Shown piece by piece: positions 1-9,210 of a stretch of 64,000 nt of DNA. The translations under genes were made by a program, and so were the position numbers. Location: positions 26,464-90,463 of the forward strand of contig NZ_KE384138.1 of NCBI RefSeq assembly GCF_000424145.1, given 5' to 3'. This DNA comes from Butyrivibrio sp. AC2005. GTDB taxonomy: Bacteria > Bacillota > Clostridia > Lachnospirales > Lachnospiraceae. The first letter of the stretch is position 1. The number at the start of each line of letters is the position of its first letter. The notes below the pieces were generated by a model. The model made no database searches and was not told the DNA's origin. It was given only the letters and a program-made list of their open reading frames with translations.

Positions 1-33
1 AATTCTTTATTTCTTTCTCTTAAGTTGAATTCT

Positions 34-672
34 TTATTTCTTTCTCTTTTTTGAATCCTTCCCTTGCTGTCCGGGATTTCGCTCCTCATCGATATGATCA
101 ATTATGTTTTCGATAAGAAGCATCTTCATGAAAACATCATATGCGAGCAGAGAGACAAAATTCAGCATCTGAAGTTCATTCTTATCCTCGCCCTTTGCAT
201 CGGGAAAGGATTCCTGCGCGACCTTAAACTTTCTCTGAATGTCCTTTTTTAGTGTAGCTACGATCTCTTCCTGCTCATCGTAAATTGTGGTATAGATATC
301 CCTTAAATTTATATCTGCATCATCTTTGCCAAATCTCTTATACAGAGGGTCAAAGAGAGTCTGTATATCACTGAAGGACAAAATATTCTTATAATAATAG
401 ATAAAAATCAAAAGAATAATATGGTCCTTTGAGTATTTTTTCTTTATGGGAGGCGGCAAAAGATCATTCTTTGCATAGTTGTTGATCATGGTCTTTGTAA
501 GGATTTTGTCAACTCCTGGGTGTCTTGCAGACTTCCTGAGGCTCTCTTCCATGAAGGTAAGGAGCTGGTCCATGTAGAGGTCAATGTTGGGTATTTCGCT
601 GACTTCTACCTGCTTGGTTCTGTCAAGGCTTGCCATTATGCTGTTAAGTAAGTCGTCGTAGTCTAGTGTCAT
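34..672 (-). CDS. DUF1836 family putative transcriptional regulator
   Basis: A 212-residue protein that I recognise as DUF1836, a Firmicute family with a MerR-like helix-turn-helix in its first half (the LTKTMINNYAKNDLLPPP segment, about residues 58-75). The C-terminal half is helical, with an amphipathic stretch and a basic tail (KKRKK). DNA binding is inferred from the family; the target is unknown. The start ATG has GAGGG six bases upstream, and that GAGGG is the end of a dispersed palindromic repeat. The gene follows recN and may share its transcript. The last ~20 bases of the coding strand are duplicated 27 bp further on, just past the stop. Confidence 0.8.
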   Translation of the reverse strand: MTLDYDDLLNSIMASLDRTKQVEVSEIPNIDLYMDQLLTFMEESLRKSARHPGVDKILTKTMINNYAKNDLLPPPIKKKYSKDHIILLIFIYYYKNILSFSDIQTLFDPLYKRFGKDDADINLRDIYTTIYDEQEEIVATLKKDIQRKFKVAQESFPDAKGEDKNELQMLNFVSLLAYDVFMKMLLIENIIDHIDEERNPGQQGKDSKKRKK

Positions 673-678
673 TTTAAA

Positions 679-704
679 CCCTCATCCGCCCTTTGGGCAC
701 CTTC
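679..704 (-). repeat. Dispersed palindromic repeat, truncated copy
   Basis: A short copy of the repeat family found across the window. It has the CCCTCATCCG edge and the small hairpin (GCCCTTTGGGC) but lacks the G/C-rich second hairpin. It fills the gap between recN and the DUF1836 gene. The recN stop codon (TGA, 703-705) falls at its inner edge, and its GAGGG end serves as the apparent ribosome-binding site of the DUF1836 gene. Confidence 0.75.
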
Positions 705-2409
705 ATATAGCACTTTTAACTGCATCGGCCTGATGCATCATTTCTCTTGCGTTCTCGAGTGTGGAATCTGTAATCTGAGCTCCACCGAGCATTCGTGCAA
801 GTTCTGATACTCTGTCGTCATCAGAAAGTCTGTGAATCCGGGTCACAGTTCTCTCCTGGCCGTTTTCATCCTGAGTTCCCTTTGCGATCTCATAGTGATT
901 GTCTGCCATTGCTGCAATCTGGGGAAGGTGAGTTATGCAGATTATCTGATGTCCTCTTGCAAGAAGGCCAAGTTTTTCGGAAACCTTCCACGCTGTCTGT
1001 CCGCTGATACCGGCATCAATTTCATCGAAAATAAGTGTATCAATGTCATCCTTCTCAGCAACAACAGTCTTTATTGCAAGCATTATTCTTGAAAGCTCAC
1101 CGCCGCTTGCAACCTGATCAAGAGGTCTTATCTTCTCACCGGGATTGGTTGATATCATAAATTCGACATCATCAAAACCGCCCGTGGATATTTTTTTTTC
1201 ATCAGGTCTTACTTCAATTTCAAATCTGACATCAATAAAATTAAGATCCTCAAGTGCCTTCTTTAAAAGCACTGAAAGTGCATCGGCATTCTTTTTTCGA
1301 AGCTCTGATATACTTCTGCATACAGAGAGAATCTCCTCATGCAGCTTTTTTTCATCTGAAAGGAGTTTTTCCCTGTAAGCACCAAGGTCTTCAAGTTTGT
1401 TTAGCTCTCTTTCCTTTTCATCCCTGTATTCAAGTACTGCTTCAATACTACCGCCGTACTTATCCTTAAGATGATTGATGATGTTAAGTCTGTCCTCTGT
1501 AAGCTGAAAATCCTCCGGATCGAACTCAAGCTCATCTATATAAGATGAAATAGCATGTCTAAAATCCGATAACAAATTATCGATATCAGAAAGCTGCTCC
1601 AGAAGCTCCTCCGCCTTATCATCATAGCTGCTTACAGAAGAAAGCTCTCTGACTGCTCTACCTATAGCATCGGCTGCACTATCATTTGATTCACCTGCAC
1701 CGGTAACTTCAGCAGCTATGCCTGCTGCCTCCGCAATTTTCCTGGAGTTGACCATTCTCTTATACTTTGTCTCCAGTTCTTCATCCTCTCCCGGTCGGGG
1801 ATCAGCCTCATTTATCTCATCAAACTCAAAGCTTGCAAGATCCTTTTGTCTCTCTCTTTCACGCTCATCAAGGTTTGTTTCCTCAAGGCTTTTTAGTACT
1901 TCCTTCCATTTTCTGTAGGAATCGGCACATTTTTCTTTTAGTTTTTCAAGTTCCTCGCCGGAATAATTATCAAGAATCTCAAGATGTTTCTTTTTGTGTA
2001 AAAGCTCCTGATTATCATTCTGACCATGAATATTTATCAGAATGTTGGAAAGATCCCGCAATTGTCTTGCACTAACGGTTTCCCCGTTTGCTTTACAGAC
2101 ACTTCTGCCCTCCATAATCTTTCTCTGGAGAATAAGGGTTCCATCCTCATCAACCGGAATATCAAGCTCCTTCAGGCTTTTAAGCTGTGCTTCATTTGTT
2201 ATGCCAAAGGTCAGCTCAATAAGTGCATATTCTGCACCTGTACGTATCATCCCACTATCTGCTTTTGCACCAAGTGCCAGATTAACACTTCCGATTATTA
2301 CTGATTTTCCGGCGCCGGTCTCACCACTCATAATGTTTAGACCATTTCTGAATTCAACCTCCTGCTCATTTATGAGCGCCAGGTTTTTCACATGTAGACT
2401 GTATAACAT
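703..2409 (-). CDS. recN: DNA repair protein RecN
   Basis: An SMC-like ATPase of double-strand break repair, 568 residues, which is full length for the family. The Walker A motif GETGAGKS lies at residues 29-36. A long coiled-coil region with many Glu, Lys and Leu residues occupies about residues 150-390. The C-terminal ATPase half has the ABC-type signature (ASGGELSR) and Walker B (LIFDEIDAGISG), followed by the H-loop region ITHLPQIA. The start is preceded by AGAGGT. It lies downstream of argR, the usual recN neighbour in Clostridia and Bacilli, but a 176-bp gap with terminator-like hairpins separates the two, so it may have its own promoter. In this family RecN acts at break ends in the cytoplasm. 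Confidence 0.97.
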   Translation of the reverse strand: MLYSLHVKNLALINEQEVEFRNGLNIMSGETGAGKSVIIGSVNLALGAKADSGMIRTGAEYALIELTFGITNEAQLKSLKELDIPVDEDGTLILQRKIMEGRSVCKANGETVSARQLRDLSNILINIHGQNDNQELLHKKKHLEILDNYSGEELEKLKEKCADSYRKWKEVLKSLEETNLDERERERQKDLASFEFDEINEADPRPGEDEELETKYKRMVNSRKIAEAAGIAAEVTGAGESNDSAADAIGRAVRELSSVSSYDDKAEELLEQLSDIDNLLSDFRHAISSYIDELEFDPEDFQLTEDRLNIINHLKDKYGGSIEAVLEYRDEKERELNKLEDLGAYREKLLSDEKKLHEEILSVCRSISELRKKNADALSVLLKKALEDLNFIDVRFEIEVRPDEKKISTGGFDDVEFMISTNPGEKIRPLDQVASGGELSRIMLAIKTVVAEKDDIDTLIFDEIDAGISGQTAWKVSEKLGLLARGHQIICITHLPQIAAMADNHYEIAKGTQDENGQERTVTRIHRLSDDDRVSELARMLGGAQITDSTLENAREMMHQADAVKSAI

Positions 2410-2485
2410 TTTTACCTCTTTCCTTTCGTGCTTCTTCGGGCATACTAAGGAAAACGCTTATCCTGTAAAATCAAGCGGATAAGCA

Positions 2486-2518
2486 TAAAAATAAATCCTT
2501 CAAGCTTACTTGAACAGG
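2486..2518 (-). terminator. Putative terminator between argR and recN
   Basis: On the minus strand a TTCAAG/CTTGAA stem, extended by CC/GG, is followed by the T-rich tail ATTTATTTTT. Two further hairpins lie in the same gap: CTCGGAA/TTCCGAG near 2563-2581 and GCTTATCC/GGATAAGC near 2450-2480. The gap therefore looks like a terminator or attenuator zone. Confidence 0.5.
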
Positions 2519-2585
2519 TTCATTTTTATGTTTATCCATTTGATAATAGCTACACCTCGGAAATAATCCTATTCCGAGCTTTCTT

Positions 2586-3032
2586 TTACTGAATGATATC
2601 ATTCAGTTCATTTATAACCTTCTGAACATCTGTAGTTGTACGTATTGCTGCCATGATGGTGTCATCACCTGCAATGCATCCGACAACATCTTCAAATTCA
2701 AGCGCGTCAATTGCTGCCGCAACAGCCATTGCCATTCCGGATACCGTGCGTATAACAAGAATATTCTGCGCACTATCCATACTGATAAATCCTGCTCTAA
2801 GAACATCCGCATATTTATCATTCATAGATGCATTATCCTGAAGATAAACATATTTATGTCTTCCATCAGGTGTTGCTCTCTTTGTAAGGCGAAGCTCTCT
2901 TATATCTCTTGAAACAGTCGCCTGTGTCACCTTAAACCCTGCAGCATTTAACATATCAGCTATCTGCTCCTGAGTCTCGATAACATTATTCTGGATAATT
3001 TCTATAAGCTTGCTCTGTCTTTTTTTCTTCAT
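2586..3032 (-). CDS. argR: Arginine repressor ArgR
   Basis: A 148-residue arginine-responsive repressor of arginine biosynthesis and catabolism genes. The N-terminal winged helix covers about residues 5-70, with the recognition segment FKVTQATVSRDIRELRL. The C-terminal oligomerisation and arginine-binding domain holds the GDDT motif (CIAGDDTIMAAIRT). It overlaps the upstream nadK stop by four bases (ATGA), so the two are translationally coupled. The nadK-argR-recN order is standard in Firmicutes. The length and both motifs are intact. Confidence 0.97.
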   Translation of the reverse strand: MKKKRQSKLIEIIQNNVIETQEQIADMLNAAGFKVTQATVSRDIRELRLTKRATPDGRHKYVYLQDNASMNDKYADVLRAGFISMDSAQNILVIRTVSGMAMAVAAAIDALEFEDVVGCIAGDDTIMAAIRTTTDVQKVINELNDIIQ

Positions 3033-3883
3033 ACGAGTTTTTTCCTTAAAATATTTAAAAAGCTCTCACTGCTTAGTTTCAGTATTCTGGTCACAGGCTC
3101 AGCACGGGATATTTCTATCCGGTCACCGCTCTCCATGATTATCCGTTTCCCGCCATCAAAGGATGCTTCAAGTTTCTGAATACAGCCTCCTCTGCCCTCA
3201 CCAATCTCTATTGTAACTTTATCCTTTTCAGATAATAAGATGGTTCTACTGTTAGCATTATGAGAGCATATTGGCGTAAGAAGTAATATCTGAGCCTTAG
3301 GATCAACTATGGGTCCGCCTGCAGACATATTGTAAGCCGTAGAGCCTGTGGGTGATGAAAGGATTATTCCATCCGCCTGATAGCTTGTAAGCGGCATATC
3401 ATTTACATAAACGTTAAAACTGAAAACCTGAATAGACGAGCATCTTGCGATAACGATGTCATTAAGAGCGTAATTTGTAACGCCCTTTTCTTCTCCCTGA
3501 CACAGAACCCCCTGAAGCATCATACGGTCTTCTATTTCATATTCATCATTCAGGAGTTTATCCATTGCGCTCTCGGCTTCAGATAACTCCACCTCGGTCA
3601 TATAGCCGAGCGTTCCTAGATTAACTCCGATAAGCGGTATGTTTTTTTCAAGAACATTTCTCGATGCCTGAAGCATGGTTCCATCACCGCCAAGAACTAT
3701 GCAGCATTCCGATTCTTCAGGTACCGTACACAAATACTCTCTATTGCCACTGGCATCAACCGCTCTTTCCATCTCAGCGACTTCACAGATTGCTCCATGT
3801 GCCTCAAGATATGAACGAATTCTGGCAGTTTCCTTCATCTCTGGATCTTTACTCTTGTTCGTGAATATGAAAAACCGTTTCAT
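3029..3883 (-). CDS. nadK: NAD kinase
   Basis: Phosphorylates NAD to NADP, probably using ATP. The protein has 284 residues, a normal length. The GGDG motif is at residues 65-68, followed by the NLGTLGYM segment. The second signature, SSPTGSTAYNMSAGGPIV, belongs to the conserved NAD-binding half. It sits six bases after tlyA and overlaps argR by four bases. A GGGGAG ribosome-binding site lies somewhat far (about 11 nt) from the ATG. Confidence 0.96.
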   Translation of the reverse strand: MKRFFIFTNKSKDPEMKETARIRSYLEAHGAICEVAEMERAVDASGNREYLCTVPEESECCIVLGGDGTMLQASRNVLEKNIPLIGVNLGTLGYMTEVELSEAESAMDKLLNDEYEIEDRMMLQGVLCQGEEKGVTNYALNDIVIARCSSIQVFSFNVYVNDMPLTSYQADGIILSSPTGSTAYNMSAGGPIVDPKAQILLLTPICSHNANSRTILLSEKDKVTIEIGEGRGGCIQKLEASFDGGKRIIMESGDRIEISRAEPVTRILKLSSESFLNILRKKLV

Positions 3884-3888
3884 AGTTT

Positions 3889-4779
3889 TTACAACTCCCC
3901 GTGCGCTCTTTTCACCGTCTCCTCAATCAACTTCTGCATCTCCGAATCTGAAGACTTACCGTTACCTGCATCAGTTACATCAGCGAGCATATGAAGGCCT
4001 GTTCCCTCATTTATCTCACTAACCTCTGTGTTTCTGCTTTCATCCTTATGTATATAAAGCAGATACTCAATATTTCCTTCCGGTCCCCTTACCGGTGAAA
4101 AATCAAGATTCAAAACCTTAAAACCGATTATATCAGCAAAATCGATTACTTTTCTGATAACCTCTTCATGGGTTTCCGGTTCTCTTACGACACCTTTTTT
4201 TCCTACCTTTTCCCTGCCTGCTTCAAACTGAGGTTTAATGAGACATACCATCTCACCACCATCTTTAAGTAGCTTTCTTGCGGGAATCAGTATTTTGGTA
4301 AGTGATATAAAGGAAACATCAACCGAAGCAAAATCAAGATCATCATCGATATCTTCTCTTGTCAGATATCTGAAATTTGTCTTTTCCATGCAGACAACTC
4401 TCTCATCTGACCTCAGCTTCCATGCGAGCTGCCCATGTCCCACATCGACGGAGTAGACCTTTGATGCTCCGTTCTGAAGCATACAGTCTGTGAAGCCTCC
4501 GGTGGAAGCTCCTATGTCCATACACACGAAGCCATCAAGGGTAAGCTCAAAACTCTTCATTGCTTTTTCAAGCTTAAGTCCCCCTCTGCTGACATAAGGG
4601 AGTTGATCCCCCTTAACTTCAAGTGATGTAATTTTTGATTCATCAAAGGATGTCCCGGGCTTATCCTCTCTCTGTCCGTTTACAAAGACATCCCCTGCCA
4701 TTATGACAGCCTTAGCCTTCTCACGTGAAGGAGCAAGTCCTCTGGAAACCAGAATAACATCCAGTCTTTCCTTAGCCAT
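3889..4779 (-). CDS. tlyA: TlyA-type rRNA (cytidine-2'-O)-methyltransferase
   Basis: A protein of 296 residues with an N-terminal S4 RNA-binding domain (about 3-65, RLDVILVSRGLAPSREKAK) and a FtsJ/RrmJ-like SAM methyltransferase domain (about 68-245). The SAM site is MDIGASTGGFTDCML, followed by VDVGHGQLAWKL. The family makes 2'-O-methylcytidine in 16S and 23S rRNA and is often mislabelled hemolysin A. The C-terminal 50 residues are charged and poorly conserved. It overlaps the end of dxs by eight bases, in the classic dxs-tlyA-nadK order. Confidence 0.93.
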   Translation of the reverse strand: MAKERLDVILVSRGLAPSREKAKAVIMAGDVFVNGQREDKPGTSFDESKITSLEVKGDQLPYVSRGGLKLEKAMKSFELTLDGFVCMDIGASTGGFTDCMLQNGASKVYSVDVGHGQLAWKLRSDERVVCMEKTNFRYLTREDIDDDLDFASVDVSFISLTKILIPARKLLKDGGEMVCLIKPQFEAGREKVGKKGVVREPETHEEVIRKVIDFADIIGFKVLNLDFSPVRGPEGNIEYLLYIHKDESRNTEVSEINEGTGLHMLADVTDAGNGKSSDSEMQKLIEETVKRAHGEL

Positions 4780-6640
4780 TTACTGTTAATTCCTCGTATT
4801 TTCTAATAACCTTTTTTGCAACAGACTCAGCGTCAACTCCAAGCTCTTTATAGAGCTGGTCGCAGGAGCCATGAGTTACAAATTCATCGGGAAGAGCTAT
4901 ACAAAGCTGCACCAGGTCAATCTCTTCATCGCAGATAAAGCGTCTTACCTGATCACCAAAACCGCCTGGAGCAACATTCTCCTCCATTGTCACTATGAGC
5001 TTGTGCTTCTTGGCAGCCTCTCTGATATAGTCCTCATCAATAGGCTTAACAAATCTTGCATTCGTAAGTGAGCAGTTATAGTCCTTAGCTATAAGTATCT
5101 CTCTGACCTTTTCTGCTGTTTTTACCATACTGCCTACAGCAAAGAGTACTATGTCTCTCTCCTTGTAGATAGGTTCTGCCTTCCCCATCTCCACAGGTGC
5201 CCTGAATTCGCTTAATCCGTCATAGGCATTTCCTCTTGGATAACGGATAGCAGTAGGTCCGTCAAACTGAATTGCAAACTTAAGCATATCTGACAATTCC
5301 CACTTATTCTTGGGCGCCATGATATGCATATTAGGCATGCTTGAAAGGTATGACAGATCAAATATTCCCTGATGTGTCTCACCGTCACTTCCAACAAGTC
5401 CTGCTCTGTCGATAGCAAAAGTGACAGGCAAATTCTGAAGACACACGTCCTCAAGAACCTGATCGTATGCTCTCTGTAAAAATGAGCTGTAGACCGCAAA
5501 TATAGGATGATAACCACCAACCGCAAGTCCGGCTGCAAAGGTTACCGCATGCTCCTCTGCTATTCCAGCATCAAAGAATCTCTTAGGATACATATTTCTG
5601 AATCTCTTAAGGCCTGTTCCATCGGACATAGCCGCTGTGATAGCAACAGCCTTGGGCTCTCTTTCACCGATTTTACACATTACTGTGCTGAAAATATCCT
5701 GATAATTTGCTGTGGTTCTTGGATTCCTCGGAATTCCGTTTTCAATAAGAAAAGGCTCCGTTCCATGGAATCGCGCGGGGTGTCTCTCAGCAGGCTCAAA
5801 ACCTTTACCCTTTTTGGTAACCACGTGTATCATAACAGCCTTACGAACCTTCTTAGCCTCGCGAATGGCTGCCCTCAGCGCTGAAATATTGTGACCATCA
5901 ATAGGTCCAAGATAAGTAATACCAAGGTTTTCAAATACCATTCCGGGAACAAAAAGCTGTTTAAAGCTGTTCTTAGCTCGTCTGATTCCCTTTACCATCT
6001 TAGGGCTTGAATTCTTAAGTGAGTTGTAAATATCATCTCTTAAATTCAGGTATCCCTCATTGGTTCTTACAACATTAAGATATTTTGCCATTCCACCTAC
6101 ATTCTCAGAAATGGACATTTCATTGTCATTAAGAACCATAATAAAGTTCGTATCCAGCTTAGCTGCATTGTTAAGTGCTTCATATGCAAGGCCGCCGGTA
6201 AGCGAACCATCACCGATAACGGAAACAACGGTGTACTTTTCATCGGACAGCTGTCTCGCCCTCACCATTCCAAGTCCTGCTGACAGGCTGGTTGAGCTGT
6301 GTCCCGTATCAAAGCAGTCACAGTCAGACTCAGATCTCTTAGGGAAGCCGCTCATTCCACCGAATTTTCTTAAGTTATCAAAACCAGCCTTACGGCCCGT
6401 AAGGAGCTTATGAGTGTAGGACTGATGGCCAACATCCCATATGATTTTGTCCTTTGGCATATCAAGCTCAAGATGAAGCGCCATGGTAAGTTCCACCGCA
6501 CCTAAGTTTGATGCAAGATGTCCGCCTGTAACACTTATTTTTTCAATCAGAAAATCCCTTATCTCCTGAGCTAATTCCGGGAGCTTCGCTGTAGGTATTT
6601 TCTTTATATCATTTGGCTTATTGATATTATCAATTAACAT
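4772..6640 (-). CDS. dxs: 1-deoxy-D-xylulose-5-phosphate synthase
   Basis: First enzyme of the MEP isoprenoid pathway; condenses pyruvate and glyceraldehyde-3-phosphate using thiamine diphosphate. The TPP/metal motif GDGSLTGG is near residue 143, and the transketolase-type DAGIAEEHAVTFAAG lies mid-protein. I place the start at the second ATG (6640). An AGGA element lies five bases upstream of it, and MLIDNINKPNDIKK matches the usual family start. The ATG four codons earlier has no ribosome-binding site. Length is about 622 residues, normal for the family. ispA, the prenyl-chain enzyme, lies immediately upstream. Confidence 0.96.
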   Translation of the reverse strand: MLIDNINKPNDIKKIPTAKLPELAQEIRDFLIEKISVTGGHLASNLGAVELTMALHLELDMPKDKIIWDVGHQSYTHKLLTGRKAGFDNLRKFGGMSGFPKRSESDCDCFDTGHSSTSLSAGLGMVRARQLSDEKYTVVSVIGDGSLTGGLAYEALNNAAKLDTNFIMVLNDNEMSISENVGGMAKYLNVVRTNEGYLNLRDDIYNSLKNSSPKMVKGIRRAKNSFKQLFVPGMVFENLGITYLGPIDGHNISALRAAIREAKKVRKAVMIHVVTKKGKGFEPAERHPARFHGTEPFLIENGIPRNPRTTANYQDIFSTVMCKIGEREPKAVAITAAMSDGTGLKRFRNMYPKRFFDAGIAEEHAVTFAAGLAVGGYHPIFAVYSSFLQRAYDQVLEDVCLQNLPVTFAIDRAGLVGSDGETHQGIFDLSYLSSMPNMHIMAPKNKWELSDMLKFAIQFDGPTAIRYPRGNAYDGLSEFRAPVEMGKAEPIYKERDIVLFAVGSMVKTAEKVREILIAKDYNCSLTNARFVKPIDEDYIREAAKKHKLIVTMEENVAPGGFGDQVRRFICDEEIDLVQLCIALPDEFVTHGSCDQLYKELGVDAESVAKKVIRKYEELTVNG

Positions 6641-6693
6641 GTCCGTCCTCATAATGTCAGATTATCTGATATATTCTTTTCCCTCTAAAAACA

Positions 6694-7614
6694 TTACTTA
6701 TTTCTCGAAATCATCCATGTTACAAGAGGAATCAAAAATGCATCCGCACCTTCAAACTTTGAAAGAATCTCTATAGCTTCATCTGAAAGCTTCTTTACCT
6801 CTGCCTTTGAATCCTCAAGTCCGTGAAGTGTTACATAGGTAGTCTTTTCATTCTTCTCATCAGAGCCTATCGGTTTACCAAGCGCTGCCTCATCTCCTGT
6901 TATGTCAAGGACATCATCCTGAATCTGAAAAGCAACGCCGATTTTTCTTGCTGCCTGCTCTATATTGTCCAAGGTATCCTTATCAGCTCCGGCCAGGATT
7001 GCTCCAATCATCATACTGCTTTCAAGCATGGCAGCTGTCTTATTTTCATGTATAAAAATAAGTTCCTCTTCGGTAGCTTCTGCCTTGCCCTCTGCCTCTA
7101 TATCAGCGCATTGTCCGCCTACCATACCGTATATTCCGGCTTTTCTTGTAAGTATCTCAAGTGCCTTGGCCCTTCTGTCGCTTATATCTCCATCAAAAGG
7201 TGTCAGTTCATCTTTGCAATAGAACACCTTAAGCGCAGTCTCATAGGCATAGTTCAAAAGTCCGTCTCCGGCAAGAGTTGCCATTCCGGGCCCATAAACA
7301 ACATGTGTGGTCTTCCTGCCTCGTCTGTACTCATCGTTATCCATCGCAGGAAGATCATCATGCACCAGTGAATAGGTGTGAATCATCTCGATAGCAGCCA
7401 CGAAAGGCTCAACAAGCTGCAAATTTTTGCCGCCGGCAAGTCTGTACATCTCCATCATGAGAACAGGCCTGATTCTCTTTCCTCCGGCCATGACACTGTA
7501 ATTCATGGCTTCAATTACTTTCTTTTGATATCCCTCTTCCGCAGGGAGATATTTTTTTATGACAGCCTCTGCTTCTGCTGCCTTATCATCAAGCAAACTC
7601 ACAAATTCAGGCAT
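6694..7614 (-). CDS. ispA: Farnesyl/geranyl diphosphate synthase
   Basis: A trans-isoprenyl diphosphate synthase of 306 residues. The first Asp-rich motif, DDLPAMDND, is at residues 86-94 and the second, DDVLDITGD, lies at about 222-230. GGKRIRP (residues 44-50) is the usual diphosphate-binding site. The short spacing in the first motif and the small residues before it fit a C15 synthase. Exact chain length cannot be read from sequence. It abuts xseB with a one-base overlap and precedes dxs, so prenyl-chain assembly and precursor synthesis are co-transcribed. Confidence 0.94.
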   Translation of the reverse strand: MPEFVSLLDDKAAEAEAVIKKYLPAEEGYQKKVIEAMNYSVMAGGKRIRPVLMMEMYRLAGGKNLQLVEPFVAAIEMIHTYSLVHDDLPAMDNDEYRRGRKTTHVVYGPGMATLAGDGLLNYAYETALKVFYCKDELTPFDGDISDRRAKALEILTRKAGIYGMVGGQCADIEAEGKAEATEEELIFIHENKTAAMLESSMMIGAILAGADKDTLDNIEQAARKIGVAFQIQDDVLDITGDEAALGKPIGSDEKNEKTTYVTLHGLEDSKAEVKKLSDEAIEILSKFEGADAFLIPLVTWMISRNK

Positions 7615-7838
7615 TATTCGAAATCCTCCGTCTGTCCGTCTGACATAACCTTCTGAACCTTCTTCTCTACCTTATCTATTGAATCATTGCAGTACTTTAA
7701 GAGATCCATTCCCTCTTTAAAAAGTTTAAATGAATCCTCCAATGATACGTCGCTTTTTTCGAGTGCTTTTATTTTCTCATCTACTTCGCCAAAGGCTTCT
7801 TCGATGGTTAATTCTTTTTCGTCGTTTTTCTTTGTCAT
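7614..7838 (-). CDS. xseB: Exodeoxyribonuclease VII small subunit
   Basis: A 74-residue small subunit that binds the XseA nuclease. It carries the family pattern LTIEEAFGEVDEKIKALEKSDVSLED, followed by helix FKLFKEGMDLLKYCNDSIDKVEKKV. Its ribosome-binding site appears to be GAGGG from the end of a dispersed palindromic repeat, four bases before the ATG. The gap to xseA is 160 bp, unusually wide for this pair, and holds that repeat plus a small tandem array. It overlaps ispA by one base. Confidence 0.93.
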   Translation of the reverse strand: MTKKNDEKELTIEEAFGEVDEKIKALEKSDVSLEDSFKLFKEGMDLLKYCNDSIDKVEKKVQKVMSDGQTEDFE

Positions 7839-7842
7839 GTGA

Positions 7843-7890
7843 CCCTCATCCGGCGCTTCGCGCCACCTTCCCCCTAGAAGGGGGAAGGCT
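7843..7890 (-). repeat. Dispersed palindromic repeat, short form, supplies the xseB RBS
   Basis: A 48-bp element. Read on the minus strand it is GCCTTCCCCC-loop-GGGGGAAGG, then GGCGCGAAGCGCC, then GGATGAGGG. It separates xseA from xseB, and its GAGGG end is four bases before the xseB ATG. The same unit recurs nine more times in the window in the same orientation. Confidence 0.9.
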
Positions 7891-7919
7891 TAAAAATATA
7901 TGTTTTCTTCGCGCTATAT

Positions 7920-7982
7920 AATATTATTGCCTAACTCTATTTAATATTATTCCCTAACTCTATTTAATATTATTCCCTGACA
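7920..7982. repeat. 23-bp tandem repeat, about 2.7 copies
   Basis: The unit AATATTATTCCCTAACTCTATTT occurs at 7920 (one difference), 7943 and, partially, 7966. It starts 30 bp from the palindromic element in the xseA-xseB gap. No coding potential is evident. Confidence 0.85.
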
Positions 7983-7998
7983 ATATATAGTAAATACT

Positions 7999-9210
7999 TT
8001 AACTATAATGTCTCGCAGCCGTACTTATGACTTCTGCATCAATTACGCCGTCCCTGACATTTATTTCAAGCCTGTCGCCGGCGTTTACTCCTTCTATGCT
8101 TCTTACGTTTTTACCATTTTCATCAGATATATATGAAAAGCCTGACTGAAGCTTATCAAGAGGGCTAAGCGCCTTAAGTCTTTCTATATCTACAGCCAGT
8201 AGGTGTCTTTTTTCTCTTAATATGTCAGTCATCAGCCGCTCAAGCTTCTCTGTGCTCTGGGCAGCCCGCATCCTCTGATCTCTGATCTTCGCTTCCGGTG
8301 ACAAATGCTCAAGGAGCCGCTTATCGCTGGCAGCCTTATCCCGCAGTCGCTCTATCTTTTCATTCATGCGCCTTACAAGAATATCCCTGTAGGCATCAAT
8401 ATCCTGAAGTAAAAGATCTATCTCATATACAGCAAGCTCTGCTGCCGCCGATGGAGTAGGTGCCCGGAGGTCTGCAACAAAGTCCGCTATAGTCCAGTCT
8501 GTCTCATGTCCAACCGCAGATATGATCGGAATAGGGCAATTGAAAATAGCCTCTGCCACCTCTTCCTCATTAAAAGCCCATAAATCCTCTATGGAGCCTC
8601 CGCCTCGCCCGACGATGATCACGTCCACATTCATCCGGGTAAGCGTTTCTATTCCCCGTACAATACTGTCCTTGGCCTGATCCCCCTGAACAATTGCAGG
8701 ATACAGATAAATCTGTACGTATGGGTTTCTTCTTGTTGAAATATTTATTATGTCGCGAACCGCAGCGCCTGTAGGTGCAGTTACAACCCCCAGACTTTTT
8801 ATATGTCTTGGAATCTCCTGTTTGTATTCCTGTGAAAACATTCCGCGTTCAGCGAGTTCTTTTTTTAATTTCTCAAAACGCTCAAATAAAGCACCTGCTC
8901 CGTCCAGTTCAACCTTTGCTGCATAGAGTTGGTACTTACCATCGCGTTCATAAACATCAATCGATCCGGTGACCTGAACCTGCTGTCCTTCCTGCATCCT
9001 GAATTTCAATCCGGAAGCAGCCTGGCCGCGAAACATCACACAAGAAATCGCTCCGGACGCATCTTTAAGCGTAAAGTAGATGTGACCGGAGGAATGATAT
9101 TTGCAGTTACTGATTTCTCCCTTCACCGTAAGGGATGAAAGAAGGAAATCCTGCCTGAACATATTTTTAATATAAGAATTTATCTGCTCAACTGTATATA
9201 CGTTACGCAA
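7999..9210 (-). CDS. xseA: Exodeoxyribonuclease VII large subunit
   Basis: Catalytic subunit of ExoVII, which degrades single-stranded DNA to oligonucleotides. It has 403 residues. The N-terminal OB fold covers about residues 1-100 (LTVKGEISNCKYHSSGHIYFTLKD). The nuclease core holds the conserved GVVTAPTGAAVRDI and IIVGRGGGSIEDLWAFN motifs. A C-terminal helical region is rich in Arg and Glu. It overlaps nusB by eight bases, so the two are coupled. The order nusB-xseA-xseB-ispA-dxs is typical of Firmicutes. Confidence 0.96.
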   Translation of the reverse strand: MRNVYTVEQINSYIKNMFRQDFLLSSLTVKGEISNCKYHSSGHIYFTLKDASGAISCVMFRGQAASGLKFRMQEGQQVQVTGSIDVYERDGKYQLYAAKVELDGAGALFERFEKLKKELAERGMFSQEYKQEIPRHIKSLGVVTAPTGAAVRDIINISTRRNPYVQIYLYPAIVQGDQAKDSIVRGIETLTRMNVDVIIVGRGGGSIEDLWAFNEEEVAEAIFNCPIPIISAVGHETDWTIADFVADLRAPTPSAAAELAVYEIDLLLQDIDAYRDILVRRMNEKIERLRDKAASDKRLLEHLSPEAKIRDQRMRAAQSTEKLERLMTDILREKRHLLAVDIERLKALSPLDKLQSGFSYISDENGKNVRSIEGVNAGDRLEINVRDGVIDAEVISTAARHYS

